This document shows positions 33,819 to 46,100 of a DNA stretch of 64,000 bases, piece after piece. Both the position numbers and the translations under genes were made by a program. The stretch spans positions 2,046,001 through 2,110,000 of the forward strand of contig JAHLMK010000004.1 of NCBI GenBank assembly GCA_019915135.1. Reading direction: 5' to 3'. The DNA is from Strobilurus pachycystidiatus. Taxonomy: Eukaryota > Basidiomycota > Agaricomycetes > Agaricales > Physalacriaceae. Position 1 is the stretch's first letter, and every line of letters starts with the position of its first letter. The notes below the pieces were generated by a model. It was not told where the DNA came from, did no database searches, and worked only from the letters and a program-made list of their open reading frames with translations.

Positions 33819-36800
33819 ATGGCCGACGACCTATGCAGCACTCTCCTCTCCAACCCAGACGTCTCTGGCATTGGCGTTCGCGCAGCCATTTACGCCCAAA
33901 ATATCCTATGCTTCTTCCCGGTCATCGTGTATCTCTGGGATAACAAGATTTCTAGGGACGAGCTGAAGGGCATCAAAGACCAATCAATTGGCATGCTAGC
34001 AGTCGCTTTCGCCATCCTCCTTACCACCATCATCCTGGCCAAAGGCGGCGCTGGAGACCAAAGGATCACCGGTTACAATGCCGCCATCGTCCTGGATCTT
34101 AGCTGGATGAACAACACCAGCACGTGGATCTGGTTCATTCTCTATGTCCACTCTCAAAGCAAGCGCGATGGCCCGGACCCCGTCAGAGCAAGTTGGAGCG
34201 CATGGCGCAAAGCTCTGTTTGGGCCTCTCCGGGAGTTGCTGTCGGGGGGATGGAGACCCTCGCGCATCGCTCAACGCATGTGGCGTTTCATCTCTAGGAA
34301 GCCTGTCCTCACTCTCGGTTCCATCCACCTCTCGCTCATGGCTGCCGTTGGGATATGGCTATGGATCGATCCATCCAAATTTGGCCAGCCCATTGATGCC
34401 AGCTGTGATGCCACGCTTACGGTTGTCGGAGCGCATGCGCGTCTGTCATCAAGACCATTGCGCATCGTTTCATTGTTGATGTATTCCCTTGTTCTCATTC
34501 CTGGTGTCAACCTCATCCCTCCCTTTGCCTTCTTCCTCACTCTACACATCTCATATAACTGGTCTCGGGCGCGGCATCAATCAGTTTGGAAATGGTGGGA
34601 CAAGGCTGTCCACCGCCTTCAAAGAGTCTTCACACGGAGGAAGAACTTGGCTAGTACCCAAGGTTAGCCTTTCTCAACTCTCCTCCGCAGGGGATTGTCC
34701 TACCACAACTTCTTACCTATCTCCTGTTTCAGCAGTCTCTGATTCCTCCCCGCATACCGCCTTTCTCATTGTCGACCTCGTGCTCCTTTTTGCCATCAAC
34801 ATCCTTTTCATTGTCGACATTGAACTCACCCTTCGTCGTAACAAGGCCAGTCGGGATGGAGACAACACATGGGGGTTTGGACAAGTTCTTGCTCTTCTGC
34901 TTCTTGTTATTCCGCTCCGTGATGCTTGGGGTGCATTACAAGATATTTGGGAAAATCTGGAAGGCGCTCAGAAGCAGTGGGAGGAGTTGTTTCTACGGGA
35001 GTGCCAGGCAACACCGGTGGATCAGGAGCTCAAGCGTTTACTTGAGAAAGGGGCAGACCCAAATTTATGGGTCACTGACACTCAATTTGATAGTGCTCTT
35101 CAGCTATCGGCGTTCTATGGGAAGATAGACCTGGTGCGATTCTTTCTAAAGATTGAGCCTCTGGAACTGGACAAAATAGGTGAGTGTGGTCATGCTAACA
35201 GCCCGGATATTGATGACACAAAATTAGGCGGAGACTATGGGACAGCACTTTGCGCTGCTTGTGCAAATGAACAAGTTGATGTAGTCAAGGCTTTGCTAGA
35301 GGCCGGAGCAAGCCGGAATGTAGGCGACGGTAAGCAAATAAATATCACCAAGTAGTGAAAGTACTGAAGATGAAGCAGATGAACACTTTGGAGCCCCACT
35401 TCACATAGCTACACTGATGGGAAATTGCAATATTGTTGAGCTTCTCATGAAAAATAACCCAAATGAAGCTGATTCCCAATGTGAGCAAGTGCAATCATCA
35501 TGTTTAAAGCACTAAGAAAGGGAATCTAGGGAAGGATATTGGAACAGCAGTTGATGTTGCCGGGTACATCCAAAATCAAGAAATATTTGACCTATTGTAT
35601 CAAAAGGGTCTGAGAGGGGTCAGTACCCTCATGTCTCTCCACCCTTCTGTGCATTGACTTGTTGGCCACTTGAAATAAACAGGAAGTAAGTGCTGTTACA
35701 TTTTCTTCACACTAAATGCTAACTCTCTCAATGTTTAGTATGTAAGTGCTGTTGGATCCATTATGTGTGCTGAATGGTTAACTATCTCTCTTCAGGATGT
35801 AAGTAACATCACATTTCTCAAGCATACTGAATGCTGATTAAACTCGCTCTTTAGAATGTACGTGTCACTGCCTACCTCACACATACTGAATGCTGATTAA
35901 TCCCTTTCTCTGATGTTCAGTATGTAAGTGCGCCTGCGGCCCTCACACATGCTGACTGCTGACCGGTCCCTCCCTTCAGCGTGTGAGTGCGCCTGCGTCC
36001 CTCACGCATGCTGACTGCTGACCGGTCCCTCCCTTCAGTATGTGAGTGCGCCTGCGTCCCTCACGCATGCTGATTGCTGACCAATGTCTCCCTTCAGGAC
36101 GTAAGTGCGCCTGCGTCCCTCATGCATGCTGACTGCTGACCAGTGTCTCCCTTCAGGATGTGAGTGTGCCAGCGTCCCTCACACATGTCATCTGCTGACT
36201 GCTGAACGGTCCCTCCCTTCAGTATGTGAGTGCGCCTGCATCCCTCACGCATGCTGACTGCTGACCGGTCCCTCCCTTCAGCGTGTGAGTGCGCCTGCGT
36301 CCCTCACGCATGCTGACTGCTGACCGGTCCCTCCCTTCAGCCTGTGAGTGCGCCTGCGTCCCTCACGCATGCTGACTGCTGACCGGTCCCTCCCTTCAGT
36401 ATGTGAGTGCGCCTGCGTCCCTCACGCATGCTGACTGCTGACCGGTCCCTCCCTTCAGTATGTGAGTGCGCCTGCGTCCCTCACGCATGCTGACTGCTGA
36501 CCGGTCCCTCCCTTCAGGATGTGAGTGCGCCTGCGTCCCTCACGCATGCTGACTGCTGACCGCCGGTCCCTCCCTTCAGTTTGTAAGTGCGCCTGCGTCC
36601 CTCACGCATGCTGACTGCTGACCGCCGGTCCCTCCCTTCAGTATGTAAGTGCGCCTGCGTCCCTCACGCATGCTGACTGCTGACCGCCGGTCCCTCCCTT
36701 CAGGATGTAAGTGCACCTGCGTCCCTCACGCATGCTGACTGCTGACCGCCGGTCCCTCCCTTCAGAATGTAAGTGCACCTGCGTCCCTCACGCATGCTGA

Positions 36801-37674
36801 CTGCTGACCGGTCCCTCCCTTCAGTATGTGAGTGCGCCTGCGTCCCTCACGCATGCTGACTGCTGACCGGTCCCTCTCTTCAGCCTGTGAGTGCACCTGC
36901 GTCCCTCACGCATGCTGACTGCTGACCGGTCCCTCCCTTCAGGATGTGAGTGCGCCTGCGTCCCTCACGCATGCTGACTGCTGACTGGTCCCTCTCTTCA
37001 GCCTGTGAGTGCGCCTGCGTCCCTCACACATGCTGACTGCTGACCGGTCCCTCCCTTCAGCGTGTGAGTGCGCCTGCGTCCCTCACGCATGCTGACTGCT
37101 GACCGCCGGTCCCTCCCTTCAGCATGTGAGTGCGCCTGCGTCCCTCACACATGCTGACTGCTGACCGGTCCCTCCCTTCAGTATGTAAGTGCGCCTGCGT
37201 CCCTCACACATGCTGACTGCTGACCGGTCCCTCCCTTCAGCGTGTAAGTGCACCTGCATCTCTCATGCATGCTGACTGCTGACCGGTACCTCCCTTCAGG
37301 TTGTGAGTGCGCCTGCGTCTGTCACACATGCTGACTGCTGACCGTCCCTCCCTTCAGCGTGTGAGTGCACCTGCGTCCCTCACGCATGCTGACTGCTGAC
37401 CATTGTTTCCTTAATATTAAGCTTGTATGTGCTGCCTTCCAACCCTTCATGTTAAGACTAAACTCCTGATGTTCCCCAACAGCGTGTAAGTGCTACTGCA
37501 CCCTCTCACCTTCCGTAGCCTGAATCCATCCCCCCTCTACACCCCTTGGCACTAACAGGAGGTAAGAACTCCTGCTACAGGTGAACCCTTGTTCTCATTC
37601 CACTGCTTCAGAAACAAGATACACTCCGTGAATATGTAGAGAGAGATCGTAGGGCAGCACAGGCGGGGCAGTAG
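33819..37674 (+). CDS. Multi-pass membrane ankyrin protein with a 32-micro-exon variable tail
   Basis: The model has five ordinary exons (33819..34662, 34733..35179, 35228..35329, 35370..35480, 35521..35618), then 32 exons of exactly 3 nt, then 37612..37674. The sum is 1761 nt, 586 residues plus stop. Exon 1 and early exon 2 hold about seven or eight hydrophobic segments (for example ILCFFPVIVYLW, LAVAFAILLTTIILA, IVDLVLLFAINILFIVDI). Ankyrin repeats follow: ALQLSAFYGKIDLVRFFL, YGTALCAACANEQVDVVKALLEAGA, APLHIATLMGNCNIVELLM and GTAVDVAGYIQNQEIFDLL. The exon ending LLYQKGLRG at 35618 is phase 0, as are all later junctions. The last exon encodes a charged tail (KQDTLREYVERDRRAAQAGQ). The 48-nt intron at 35180..35227 is in frame and could be retained. 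The micro-exon reading is inferred from splice signals and phase, not from RNA. Confidence 0.72.
35619..37611 (+). repeat. Tandem array of intron-like units separated by single codons
   Basis: 33 consecutive GT-AG segments, mostly 56 or 59 nt (range 50-73). Each has GTGAGT/GTAAGT-type 5' ends, CTGAC/CTAAC branch-like motifs, and a CCCTTCAG-type 3' end. Between them are triplets starting at: GAA 35683, TAT 35739, GAT 35796, AAT 35855, TAT 35921, CGT 35980, TAT 36039, GAC 36098, GAT 36157, TAT 36223, CGT 36282, CCT 36341, TAT 36400, TAT 36459, GAT 36518, TTT 36580, TAT 36642, GAT 36704, AAT 36766, TAT 36825, CCT 36884, GAT 36943, CCT 37002, CGT 37061, CAT 37123, TAT 37182, CGT 37241, GTT 37300, CGT 37358, CTT 37422, CGT 37483, GAG 37559. 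The central units (about 35980-37360) are nearly identical; the outer ones diverge but keep the splice signals. Confidence 0.9.
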
Positions 37675-37819
37675 CTGGTCTTCCAGAACTCAAAGGAGTG
37701 TGGTTCAAGAGTCATGCAATTTTGAAATTTATGATATTACGATGCCCATTTTTATGACGCTACATTGACTGCTAAGCGTGTTTCTACTACAAACAATCCT
37801 TTGCGCAAATGGCCTCTGC

Positions 37820-38440
37820 GGTACCCTGCATGCTCGTCGTGTCGAACTCCAGGTGACGTTGGGAGGGGGGACGCGCCCTGCAGACTCGTTCCGTCTTGAG
37901 AATATGATGTTGGCCGTGTGTGGCGAAACGCTTAGCCATAGCGCGTCCGATGCGAGGCAGACAGAGGATGGATTTGTTGGAAGTGCGTATGGAGGCAATG
38001 GTGTCGTTGGGAGGAAACTCGTTCGTCCATGTCTTCCGGGAGCCCGGCTATTCGTCCTCGCCCAAGTCAGAGCTTCTCTCGTGATCCCCGCCCTTGTCCA
38101 AGTCCTCGCCCTCGCCCACGTCGACGCTCTGCTCCGTGTTGAATCGCAAACTCGCATCCCAGCCCGTGTCCAGGTGCACGCTCGGCGTGGCGGGCATTGG
38201 GTTGTCACGGTTGGGTTTGGTGTGGTGGTCGTGGTGCGAGAAAGTGTGGGTTGAGTGGGAGGAAAGTGGTGTGGATGTGTGAGGTGTGGTGTGAGGAAAG
38301 TGGTCCGCGAGAAGAATTATCGTTGGCGAGATTTAGCTCGTCGCGTTCTCATCAGCACCGACCCGCGCAGCGCAGCGCACAGTCCCAGTTTGAAAATCAA
38401 ATCGCCTCTGTCGTGTCGTGTCGTTAGTCGGTCTAAGCTC
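37820..38440 (-). pseudogene. Decayed copy of the cdc11 promoter and first exon (inverted)
   Basis: On the minus strand this reads, from 38440 down, a copy of the leader region upstream of the gene at 40180. A start region follows (ATG at about 38200, MPATPSVHLDTG...), with related acidic repeats ending at a TAG after SSDLGEDE. After that, 38070-37820 is a ~230-bp segment not found in the parent gene but shared, inverted, with 50430-50660. Confidence 0.75.
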
Positions 38441-38940
38441 CTGAAGCGGCGTGGTTCTCCATCGTAATTTGAACACTGGCCTTACTGTAATGTTAAGAGT
38501 CTCGAGGATACTTAGTGGGTTTGAAGCACGCGCCCATGTGACAACATAATGACAATGTGAACTGTCTGAACAAACATCCCCTGATCGGGGGTTGGACTGA
38601 GACCATCACCACTACTACTGGCCTTGCTCGCGTCAGGCGACGCGACATGAGACGACAGAGGGCGATTTTCATCTATTCGATTTGATTTGTAAACTGGTGC
38701 GTTCGACTTGCGCTTCGCGTCGCGAGTCGATGTTGACGAGACTGGATAGCAGCGACGAGCTATATTTCGCCAACCAACACCAACACCAACCTAATCCAAC
38801 CCAATGATAATGCACCTTTCTCGATGACCATTTTCCTCTCATCGGCCAACATATATATCCGCTCGCAAACCAACAACACCTTTTCTCCCGTTTTCCCATC
38901 CCTACCATCCACCACACCAGACCCAACAACACAAGTGGGT
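38400..38940 (+). pseudogene. Decayed copy of the cdc11 upstream region (direct)
   Basis: Parallels 39540-39990 just upstream of the functional gene. Shared landmarks are GGCGTGGTTCTCC, GCGCCCATGTGAC, CGGGGGTTGGACT, GCGTCAGGCGACGCG, CAGAGGGCGATTTT, and GTAAACTGGTGCGTTCGACTTG. It stops before the coding start, so it is a promoter-only copy. Confidence 0.7.
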
Positions 38941-40179
38941 CCTCGGAATCCGAGCTAGCCTGTGCTCTAGCATAATATTTTGCGGCTAAGTTACGACATG
39001 AAGCATGTTAGGCTTGTGATTTACTGGTAAATTCAAGCGGATCATTTCTGTGCATCGGACTCGGAGATTGTCTTGCTTCCATACGCACTACACAGCGGGA
39101 TCCTCTTCTCAGTCGTGCGTAATTGGCAACGCCACGGTTGCGAGCTCTCTCGCGATGCTTTGCATGCTGATTTGAACATCACTGCTTGAACGTTGATGTA
39201 GAGTATGTAGTATACGGCAGCGTCGTCTCAGTTGGGCCTGCATTTTTTCTCTCTCTCCGTCTGTACAGCTGACGTCCCCTGGCTACGCGCAGTTTGTCGG
39301 TGGACCAGAATCTCAGGCTGCATGTTTGGCTTTTTTCTTATTCACTTGCCACGACGGGCGCACACCCATGATTTCTGGTACTTACTATATCTTGTGCCTC
39401 CAAGTCCTAGTTTCATATTTGACGGATGGTGGTTGGTGTGGTGTGGTGTGGTGTGGTTGGGAATATAACAAAATACGCTCGTCCAGACTCCAGTCGCGTA
39501 ATCGAGTCGTCGCTGCCAAGTATCCACCCACGAACCGCGTAAGTTCAACGCACCGTGTCGTGTCGTTAGTCCCGTTCGTGTCGAAGTTCCTGACGCGGCG
39601 TGGTTCTCCGTCGTAAGAGGGAAAGGAGAAGAAACTTAAAGGAAATCACTCGGCACGGTCGAACGCCAGCTCTGAAGCGCCCATGTGACGAAAACAAACG
39701 AACAACCCCTAATCGGGGGTTGGACTCATACCATCACCACCACTCGCGTCAGGCGACGCGGACACGACACGGCAGAGGGCGATTTTACAACAATAACAAC
39801 AACCGCCGCGACACGACACGACAGAGGGAGGGCGAATTTTAATTTCGATTTGTAAACGGGACTGGTGCGTTCGACTTGTTTTGTACGCCGGAGCTGACGA
39901 GTATAGCTATAGCTATATCTCGCCGCGCATAACCCGAACAACAGTGACACCAACCCAACGATAATCCTCTCGCCGACTACGTTTCACCGACCAACCGTCA
40001 TTTTCTGCGCACCCATCCAACAACGCGCCGCCAAGCCAGTCCCCATCTCTTGCGCATTAATTAACCACCACCAACGCCATCCGCCAACCACCACCAACAC
40101 CACCAACGCAACCCGCACCATCACCACCACCACCAGCACCACGACACCACATCATACCATCCTCGTACCGCACACATCA
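38941..40179 (+). promoter_or_regulatory. Upstream region of the septation scaffold gene
   Basis: No gene seen. The right half (39540-40179) is the authentic 5' region of the gene at 40180. It includes the GCGTCAGGCGACGCG palindrome (near 39747) and CAAC/CCACCA-rich leader sequence, and it is the parent of the surrounding partial copies. A TGGTGTGGTGTGG run lies near 39433-39460. Confidence 0.55.
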
Positions 40180-43100
40180 ATGCCCGCCCCGCCCGCCTGG
40201 CAGACGCCCGAGCTCGCGGACGAGTGGGTGGAGGAGCCGAGCGTGCACTTGGACTTGGAGGATGATGCAAGTTTTCGGTTGGACCGGAGCTTTGACGTGG
40301 GCGAGGAATTGGAGGATTCGAGCGTGCACTTGGAGGATAATGCGAGTTTTCGGTTGGACCGGAGCGTCGACGAAGGGCACGAACAAGCGGACGCGGACGA
40401 GGAGGAGAGAAGCTTTGACTTGGGCGAGGGCGAGGGCGACGAGCGGAGTTTTGACGTGGATCGGAGCGTCGACGAGGAACACGAGCGGAGCGTCGACTTT
40501 GACGCAGCGGCTGACGAAGGGCAACGCGCAGAGTGGCTAGCTAGCCTCCCGCCGGACAGGACCGAGGCGGAGCAGTTCTGGCGCGTGCATGGGAGCTATG
40601 GGTGCGATTTGGAGTCGAGTGGGGAGGAGGACGAACATGCGGAAGGGCGGAGTTTTGACTTGGACCGAAGCTTTGCGCATGGCGGCGCTGAAATGAGCTT
40701 TGGCGCGGAGAGGGATATGAGCCTGGACGTGGACACGATCCCGAATGGGGCGTTTCCAGAGGAGGAGGAACAGGAGGAAGAGGATACGAGGGATTTGACG
40801 GGGTTGTTGAGACGCGACCAAGACTATGATGACGGCAGCGACGACGACGAGTTTGCGCAAGAGAACGACCTAGGCTTCGATGAACACTCCAACCACTCCG
40901 ACGCTCGTGGGACGCGGCGTGGGCGCGCGTGGGGGTTCGAGGACGGGGAGGGCGAGGAGTGGCCTACTGCCGACGAGGAAGATGGGGAGGAGGAGGGTGG
41001 GGTGGGTATGATGAGTTTCACGGGCGTCGTTAGTGGTGGTGAGTGTTTTGCTTTCGCTTTCTTTTCCGCGTCCTTTTATTCATTTCATACCTAGGGTTAT
41101 CTACGAATACTAGCCGTGTATCGAGTGACACGCGAACGTTGAGAGTCTCTGGATCGCGTCTTCCGAGCACGCTGGGATCTAGTACCAGCGACACGCGAGT
41201 TCCGGGGTCGCGTCTTCCAAGCACTCTGGGATCTAGCACTAGAGTTCCGGGGTCGCGTATCCCGAGCACCGGTCGCGTTCCCAGCGACACACGTCTCGGA
41301 TCCAGCACCAATCGTGTTCCCAGTGGCTCGCGAAATCTTCTGCCAATCCCGACACCCACAGGCGAGACGGGGACGTTCATCGTGCACGCGTCGCTGCCGC
41401 GGACGCCCGGCAAGGGGAAGATCAAGATGAAGGATTTCTTCACGCCCTTGAAGTTGGAGAGTATGTTCGAACCCCCGACGACGGGTGGGGAGGTGAGTGC
41501 CAGTGCAAATAACAATTGACAATGCAAGGTTGACGGATGTGTGTGTTATGTAGGCGCAGGCACAAGCACATGAACGAGAAGGACAAGATGATGAAGGACA
41601 ACAACATGGAGATGAAGCAGCAGAAAGACGAGAGCAACAGTTGCTGGAACCGCCGCCGAGTGGGGCGTTCACGTTTGTGTGTGCGACGAGTACGCCCAGG
41701 GAGGAGACTGCGCGGATGCGAATCCCGGCTACGCCCCGCCCGCCGACGACGCCTGCCCGGCGTGCGAACCAGATCCAGAATAGTCAAGCACAAGCAGCAG
41801 GAGGTGCACATGCCAATAGTCAAGCAGGTGCACATCCGAATAGTCAAGGAGGTGCACATCCGAATAGTCAAGCAGCACAAGGAGGACAGGGCACACCCCT
41901 GAAACTGTTCCAGTTCACGTACGACACGTACACAAGGGAACACCTCAGTGCGCTCGTGGACGAGATCGCGACGCCGAGGGGGAGGAAGGGGGCGGGGAGG
42001 ACACCAGGACCTGGACCGAGTGGGTTGGGACCGGGGCGGACACCGAGTGCAGCGCGGTTAGGGGGCAGTGCGTTAAGACCAGGGCGGACACCCGGGCCGA
42101 GTGGGTCAAGACCGGGGAGGACGCCGAGTGCATTGGGATTGGGGGAGGCGGCGGTGCGGAGCGCGAAGCGGGTGAAGCTGTCCCCTGCGAGTGAGTTTAG
42201 CGGGGAAGGGGTGGAAGGGGGAGGGGGAGGGGAGAGGAGTGATGTCGGGGCGAGGATTGTTAGGCAGGGTGAGTTGGTTTTTCGTTCGTTCGTATCGTTT
42301 GGTTGATCACGTTGCTGTAGTGTCCACGCCGAGCAAGAGCCGGTGGCGGGACCGGGCAGCGGAGGCGCGTGCGCTGATGGAGGATATTCGGGAGCGCAGC
42401 GTCGTTTCGGGATTGGGCACGAGCGCCAATTCGAACTCGAACGGATACCGGGGCCAGAACACAAGCGTGTCTTCACGCTCTGGATTGGAGCTGAACAAAT
42501 ACCAAAACATAAGCACAAGCGGGAGCGGGAGCGAAGGGCCCGGTGAGAAGAAACGATACGCGAACCTGCGGACGGAGGCGGCGAGTCTGATGGCAGCGAT
42601 CAAGAAGCGGGTGTTTAGCGGCGGGAGCGATGTGGAGGCGAGTTATTATCATCATGATGAGCCGCAGGGAAGGGAGGGCCCAAGCACGCCGCTGGCGCTT
42701 AGGGTGCCGTCAGGGGGCTCGACTACGTCTGCTGTCACCATTCAAACGTCTGCGACGACGAGCAGACAGCCGTCTTCTGCCGCCACCACTTCCACGTTCG
42801 GCCGCACCGCCTCCGGGTCGTCCTCTCAATTCGGCCGCACGGCATCCTCCACATCCACGCAGCTCATCCCGTCCTACACCAAACACCCCGGCACAGGGAC
42901 GGGGTTGCGGACGATCCACCCTGCGGACGTGCGGGACGTGCTTGCGGAAAGGGTGGGTGATATGGTGTTTGATCCGGTGAGGGGGTGTTGGGTCCGGGAG
43001 GGGGGTGGGGGGGAGGGGGGAGGGGGTGGGTCTGAGGGGAGTTGGGTGTTTGAGGATTCGAGGGAGGAGGGGGGTGTGGTGGGTCAGGGTGGGGAGCAGG

Positions 43101-46100
43101 TGGAGGAGAGGGGCGTCACGCCTTTGAGTGAGGACGGTGCTGCTAGCGGAGAGGGTGCTGCCAGGGAAGAGGAGAGGGGCGGTACCCCTCTGAGTGAGGA
43201 GGGTGTTGGGAGTGCAGGAAGTGAGGAGGGTGGGGACGGGGACGAGGGCTGGCCGGCGAGTAGTCCGAGCTGGGAGGGGAGCGCTTCGCCGTCGCCAACT
43301 CCTGTACCAGAGTCAAGCGAGAGTGAGAGCGAAAGCGAGGAGGAGGAGGAGGAAGGCAGCCCGACTGTGCGCCGGGCTATCCCGGACGCTGCTCCGCCGT
43401 ACTTGAACCTTCCGCCGCCTATCCCGACTCAAACTCAACCGCCACCGGCCTCCTCTGCGCCATCCCAACCACCACCCATCCCGATTTCGTCGCAGCCCCC
43501 GCCAGCCACACCGCGCTCCGCGCTCAAACAACAACAGCATCGGAGGAGGAACAAGCGACGGAGTGTGAGTTTCTCGGATGGGAGGCTGGAGGGTCCGATT
43601 AGGGGGGAGGAGAGTGGGAGTGACGACGACTTGGACCTGGACGAGGGGAACATGCGCTTGAATTTGGATGGGGATGGGGACGAGGGGTGGTTTGGGACTG
43701 GGATGGGTGGGTTGGGTGGGGAAAGAAAGGAGGGGGAAAGTGGGTTGGGTGTTGGTGTGGAAAAGGGGGAAGGTGGTGGGGAAAGTGGGTTGGGTGGGGA
43801 TCAAGAGGCAGGGAGGGGAGGTGGGTGGGAGTTGAGCGCGCGGAGCCGCCGGCTTGGGGCGCTCGTTGATGGACTTGCTGGGGAGGGGGATGTGGATGCG
43901 GATGGGTGAGTCGTTTTTGTTCCAACGGGAACGGGATGCTGATTCTAATAATCTGCTTAGGAGCGCTTCTGAGCATGCGCAAACCGACTCCAATGCGTCT
44001 CATCGAAATACCTCCTCACACTCCTCTCAGCACAATGACAACACCTCTTCTGCCTCCCAACCAAATTCCCCAGCACAGCCCCACCGGAATATCTCCTCTG
44101 CTTCTCAACACAACACCACCGCCCCCAACCTATCCGCATTCCCGTCGTTCGTGCTCACGCACGACGCCCTCACGAGCGCGCTGACGGAGGTGGAGCCGTA
44201 CACGCTCTACTGGGACCGGCTCGTCCGGTTGGAGTTGGGGTGGCCGTTTGTGAGGCGGGAGGGGGAGGGAGAGGGCGCTACAAACACAAATGATGGTAAT
44301 GCCACTAGCGCGACGGCCATTATAGCAGGCGTCACCGGTGCTTCGGGATCTGGACAAGGTACGTTTCCGTTTACCCTTTAGAACCCAGGAAAGGATTGAA
44401 GCTAACGAACTGATTGTGGTGTGTTTTTTGTAGGGCTGGCGCCGCTATCGAGCCTGGCGCGCCTGGCGGAGTTCACGCCGCGGTTGTTGGAGCTGGACGT
44501 GTCGGGGAACGCGGTGGCGTATTTGACGGGTGTCCCCGGGGGTGTGAGGGTTTTGGAGGGACGGGTGAGTGTGTGTTTTTGTTGGCTCTTTTTGTGCTAG
44601 ATCCACCTGGTTCTGTCTTGTGTCCGGTGTTTGGTGTTTTCTGGTTCTTTGCTCACTTCGCTGGCGCTTGTTTTCGCTCCTCGCTGACGCTTTTTCTCGT
44701 GCCTCAACTTTCCTTTTTCGTTTGCTTTTTTTCTATCCTTTCGTTCCTCGCTCGTTTTTCCTCGTTCCCACCTTTTTCCGTTCATCATTCGCTAACACTC
44801 CCATCTTTTCCGTTCCTCATTCGCTGACGCTTCGCGCAGGGATGCCTCCTGGGTGATACGTGTGGGTGGGGTGGGGTGCGCGGGCTGGAGCGGCTGGACG
44901 TGACGGGGCAGAGGGGCGGGGTGTTGAGGGGGCTGAGACGTGAGTGGTCTGCCGTTTACCTTAGAGTTCCGCTGACATGTACACCGTTTTCTCGCCTTTT
45001 CTTTCCTTCCCCCCCTGGCTCACACACTCACGCTCGACTCGCCTTTCTTCCCTTCCGCTCTCCAACACTCGCGTCTCCCTAATCCTCACCCCCGCGTCTC
45101 GGTAACCCTCGACAGAACTCGCCTGCCTGACGAAACTGACCGTGCTGCACGCGGCGCATAATGCGATCCGGAGCCTGGACGGGATAAGGGAGATGAGGTG
45201 TTTGGTGGAGTTGGACTTGAGTGGGAATCGACTTGGGGGTGAGTGTTTCTTGCTTCAGTGTTGGACGTTGTGCATTCGTGGCGGATTTGTTCTCGTTCGC
45301 TGTTCGCTAACGCTGACACAGGCGTGCTGGACCTGACGACGTGCGACTGGCCGCGGCTCGAGGTGCTCAAGCTTTCCGACAACGCCGCCATGGGGACGTT
45401 GAAAGTGGGGCAGAGGAGACTAGTGCATCTGGAGGTGGAGGGGTGTGGGTTGGGGGTGTTGCTGTTCGATGGTGAGCAGGGTCAGGGTGAGTCGCGTCTG
45501 CTTGTGTCTAACTTTCAACTCCCGATCCTAATCGTGTTTTCTAGGCCACACCCACCCCCGCTGGAAGCTGCGCACGCTCAAAGCGTCGCGGAACGAGCTG
45601 CGCGCGCTGGATGTGAGCATGCTTGGGGCGTTGAGGGTCCTTTATGCCGATGGGTGTTTGTTGGCGGGTGGGGGAGGGGGGGTACTGTGGGGAGGGGCAC
45701 AAGGGGGAGGGGGACAAGGGGTGGAGGTTGTGAGTCTGAGGGAGCAGGGGGTGGGCCGAGCCTTAGCGAGGCCACAAGATACGGGAAGTCTCGTTGACAC
45801 TCCACAAGAACCCGGCCTCGTTGACACTCCGCCCAACCTCGCTAACGCTCGGTGCATCCCGCGGGACGTGCGGCGGCTGTACCTGAGCGGGACGCTCCGC
45901 CCGCCCTTCCCCTCCACGGCGACGACGTATTATAGTTTGACGTATTTGGAGCTGGCGAGGTGTGGGCTTACGGATGCGGGGAGTGGGATTCGGGGGTGAG
46001 TTCTTTTCTCGGCTGTTTGTTCAAACCACTTGGTTCTCGTTCCCTTCTCGCTCGTTAATTTCCCCTCCTCCTTTCTCACTCGCTCCCTTCTCCCTTCTCA

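Noticed and set aside
35683..37561. Plain minisatellite explanation of the array
   Set aside because: Not excluded, but it does not explain why variation is concentrated in the triplet between AG and GT, the unbroken phase 0, or the in-frame terminal exon.
35619..37611. CRISPR-like repeat-spacer reading of the 59-bp array
   Set aside because: The 'spacers' would be 3 nt long, the genome is eukaryotic, and each repeat is an intron-like GT-AG unit.
42307..43993. Minus-strand Pro-rich frames opposite cdc11
   Set aside because: They are shadows of the G-rich low-complexity coding strand.
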